Source: an uncultured Eubacteriales bacterium
GTDB lineage: Bacteria > Bacillota > Clostridia > Lachnospirales > Lachnospiraceae
Direction: 5' to 3'
NCBI GenBank assembly: GCA_902783795.1
Contig: CACZSO010000369.1
Coordinates: 1-6,536 of the forward strand
DNA length: 6,536 nucleotides
Numbering within the stretch: the first letter of the stretch is position 1; every line of letters begins with the position of its first letter. Both the position numbers and the translations under genes were made by a program. Positions 5,595-6,536 of the stretch are shown here, one piece after another. The notes beneath the pieces were generated by a model. The model was not told the origin of the DNA, did not search any database, and worked only from the letters and a program-made list of their open reading frames with translations.

Positions 5595-6364
5595 TCATCC
5601 ACAATGTTCATAAGTCTTTCATCCAGGTACTCGGGAAGCCTCCCTTTGAGTTCTTCGGGTACCCCATAGTATGCTTCCGCAATTCCCCCGGCTATAGCCG
5701 CCAATGTATCGCTGTCTCCTCCGATGGAGATGCAGTTGCGGATCACGTCTTCGTAGCTTTCTCCCTCATAAAAACACTGAAGCGCTTCCGGCATGCTCAC
5801 CTGGCAGGTCTCGTCTCCATGACCTCTGATGATATCTCTGTATTCATCGACTGTATGTTCTGATGTGTAATAATCCCGTTCCATCACTTCACGGATCTCT
5901 TCTTTAGTGCTGCCCTGCCGCGCCATGACGATGGCGATTGCTGTGGCTTCCGCTCCTTTCAGTCCCTCAGGGTGATTGTGGGTAATGGCTGTTACTTTAT
6001 AGGCAAGCTCTTTCGCCTGACCGATATTCTCCGCAATAAAACCGACGGGGCTTACACGCATGGCCGCCCCGTTTCCGAAGCTGTTATAAGGCTTTGGATG
6101 ATCGGAAAACATCCACCGCCAAAACATCCCGCCATAACCGCAGTTCGGGTACTTCCGGCCAATGCTCTGCATGACTTCAACGGTTTTCTTCTCAAGTTCT
6201 GTATAATCACCATGACACTCCAAAAGCGCCAACGCCACAGCGCAGGTCATCACCGTATCATCCGTAAAGCCACACCCCGCTGTAAGCAGTTCAAAATCCT
6301 TTGTCTTAATGTTATTAAATTCATGTCTTGATCCGATAATATCGCCTAAAATCGCTCCGATCAT
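5549..6364 (-). CDS. ADP-ribosylglycohydrolase family protein (DraG-like)
   Basis: A 271-residue, all-helical metal-dependent hydrolase of the ADP-ribosyl-glycohydrolase family, which removes ADP-ribose from proteins or small molecules in the cytoplasm. The characteristic parts appear in order: GAILGDIIGSRHE (3-15), the metal-binding FTDDT (33-37), YNSFGNGAAMRVSPVGF (93-109), THNHPEG (128-134), and the second metal motif GGDSDTLAAIAGGIAEAYYG (215-234) with Asp217 and Asp219. All metal ligands expected of an active enzyme seem present. The family body normally ends near DERLMNIVDEFTGYM; the last residues (RSMLNTGIF) overlap the esterase-like remnant in another frame and may be acquired. The ATG at 6362-6364 has AAGGAG (6373-6378) eight bases upstream. 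No ADP-ribosyltransferase partner is in the window, so the target is unknown; relatives range from DraG to ADP-ribosyl-arginine hydrolases and crystallin-like proteins. Confidence 0.92.
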   Translation of the reverse strand: MIGAILGDIIGSRHEFNNIKTKDFELLTAGCGFTDDTVMTCAVALALLECHGDYTELEKKTVEVMQSIGRKYPNCGYGGMFWRWMFSDHPKPYNSFGNGAAMRVSPVGFIAENIGQAKELAYKVTAITHNHPEGLKGAEATAIAIVMARQGSTKEEIREVMERDYYTSEHTVDEYRDIIRGHGDETCQVSMPEALQCFYEGESYEDVIRNCISIGGDSDTLAAIAGGIAEAYYGVPEELKGRLPEYLDERLMNIVDEFTGYMRSMLNTGIF

Positions 6365-6372
6365 AATATCCT

Positions 6373-6378
6373 CTCCTT
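6373..6378 (-). promoter_or_regulatory. Ribosome binding site of the ADP-ribosylglycohydrolase
   Basis: AAGGAG on the minus strand, within AAGGAGAGG (6370-6378), eight bases before the ATG at 6362-6364. Confidence 0.8.
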
Positions 6379-6536
6379 ATTTCGCTTCAAAACGCTGCCA
6401 ATTCCCCCCGGAACATGACATGGCAGACAAATAAATCTGTCAGTCGCGTTGTGTTTTCCCCGGCCAATAAATATTATAATTAAAATCTGATCCCTGCCCG
6501 GGTTTCTTAAGGACACCAAATATCCACGCAGTGCCG
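6379..6536. other. Upstream region of the ADP-ribosylglycohydrolase, no gene seen
   Basis: AT-rich DNA with a TATAAT on each strand at 6473-6480 (ATTATAAT reads both ways). The minus-strand copy could serve the ADP-ribosylglycohydrolase, but neither strand shows a good -35 at 16-18 bases. A short inverted repeat, TGACA ... TGTCA, sits around 6407-6442. No supported coding frame reaches the right edge. Confidence 0.35.

Noticed and set aside
6473..6480. Plus-strand TATAAT as a promoter for a gene beyond the right edge
   Set aside because: No matching -35 is present at a normal spacing, and the sequence is symmetric AT-rich DNA that matches on both strands by chance.

Overview
The window reads like chromosomal DNA of a Gram-positive anaerobe, most likely a clostridial (Lachnospiraceae-type) Firmicute. 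This is inferred from strong AGGAGG/AAGGAG ribosome binding sites, sigma-A-like promoters, intrinsic terminators with T-runs, mid-range GC, and the resemblance of the aldo/keto reductase and BcrA/LanF-type ATPase to clostridial proteins. There is no rRNA, tRNA, CRISPR array, transposase or recognisable prophage gene.

Layout. (1) 1-388, minus strand: the N-terminal 129 codons of an aldo/keto reductase that runs off the left edge, with its ribosome binding site and a probable extended -10 promoter near 440-448. (2) 389-835: about 450 bases with no gene I can name. A plus-strand open frame crosses it and may be a gene remnant. (3) 836-2308, minus: a complete 490-residue alpha/beta hydrolase of the Abhydrolase_10 type with a GWSQSG nucleophile elbow. 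(4) 2309-2813: a divergent intergenic region holding a good promoter (TAGACA-17-TATACT) that faces right and gives a leader of about 165 nt. (5) 2814-4948, plus: a three-gene unit made of an ABC ATPase with Glu at the Q-loop position (the 'E-loop' of lantibiotic/bacitracin self-protection transporters), a translationally coupled six-helix ABC-2 type permease, and an unrecognised 135-residue membrane protein. It is closed by an intrinsic terminator at 4974-5006. (6) 5128-5373, plus: a single-gene unit with its own TATAAT element and terminator. It encodes an 81-residue, highly charged protein made almost entirely of three 24-residue repeats. (7) 5440-5594, minus: an out-of-frame remnant that looks like the C-terminal end of a putative esterase and overlaps the tail of the next gene. 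(8) 5549-6364, minus: a 271-residue ADP-ribosylglycohydrolase with complete metal-binding motifs. (9) 6365-6536: its upstream region, with no gene seen.

How the parts may work together. The ATPase and permease form one transporter, plausibly for resistance to or export of a membrane-active peptide or lipid-targeting compound. The small membrane protein may be an accessory part because it follows in the same orientation without a clear terminator between. The reductase and hydrolase share a strand but are separated by unexplained DNA, so a shared pathway is not established. The most unusual items are the perfect-period helical repeat protein and the esterase-like reading frame beneath the end of the ADP-ribosylglycohydrolase gene.
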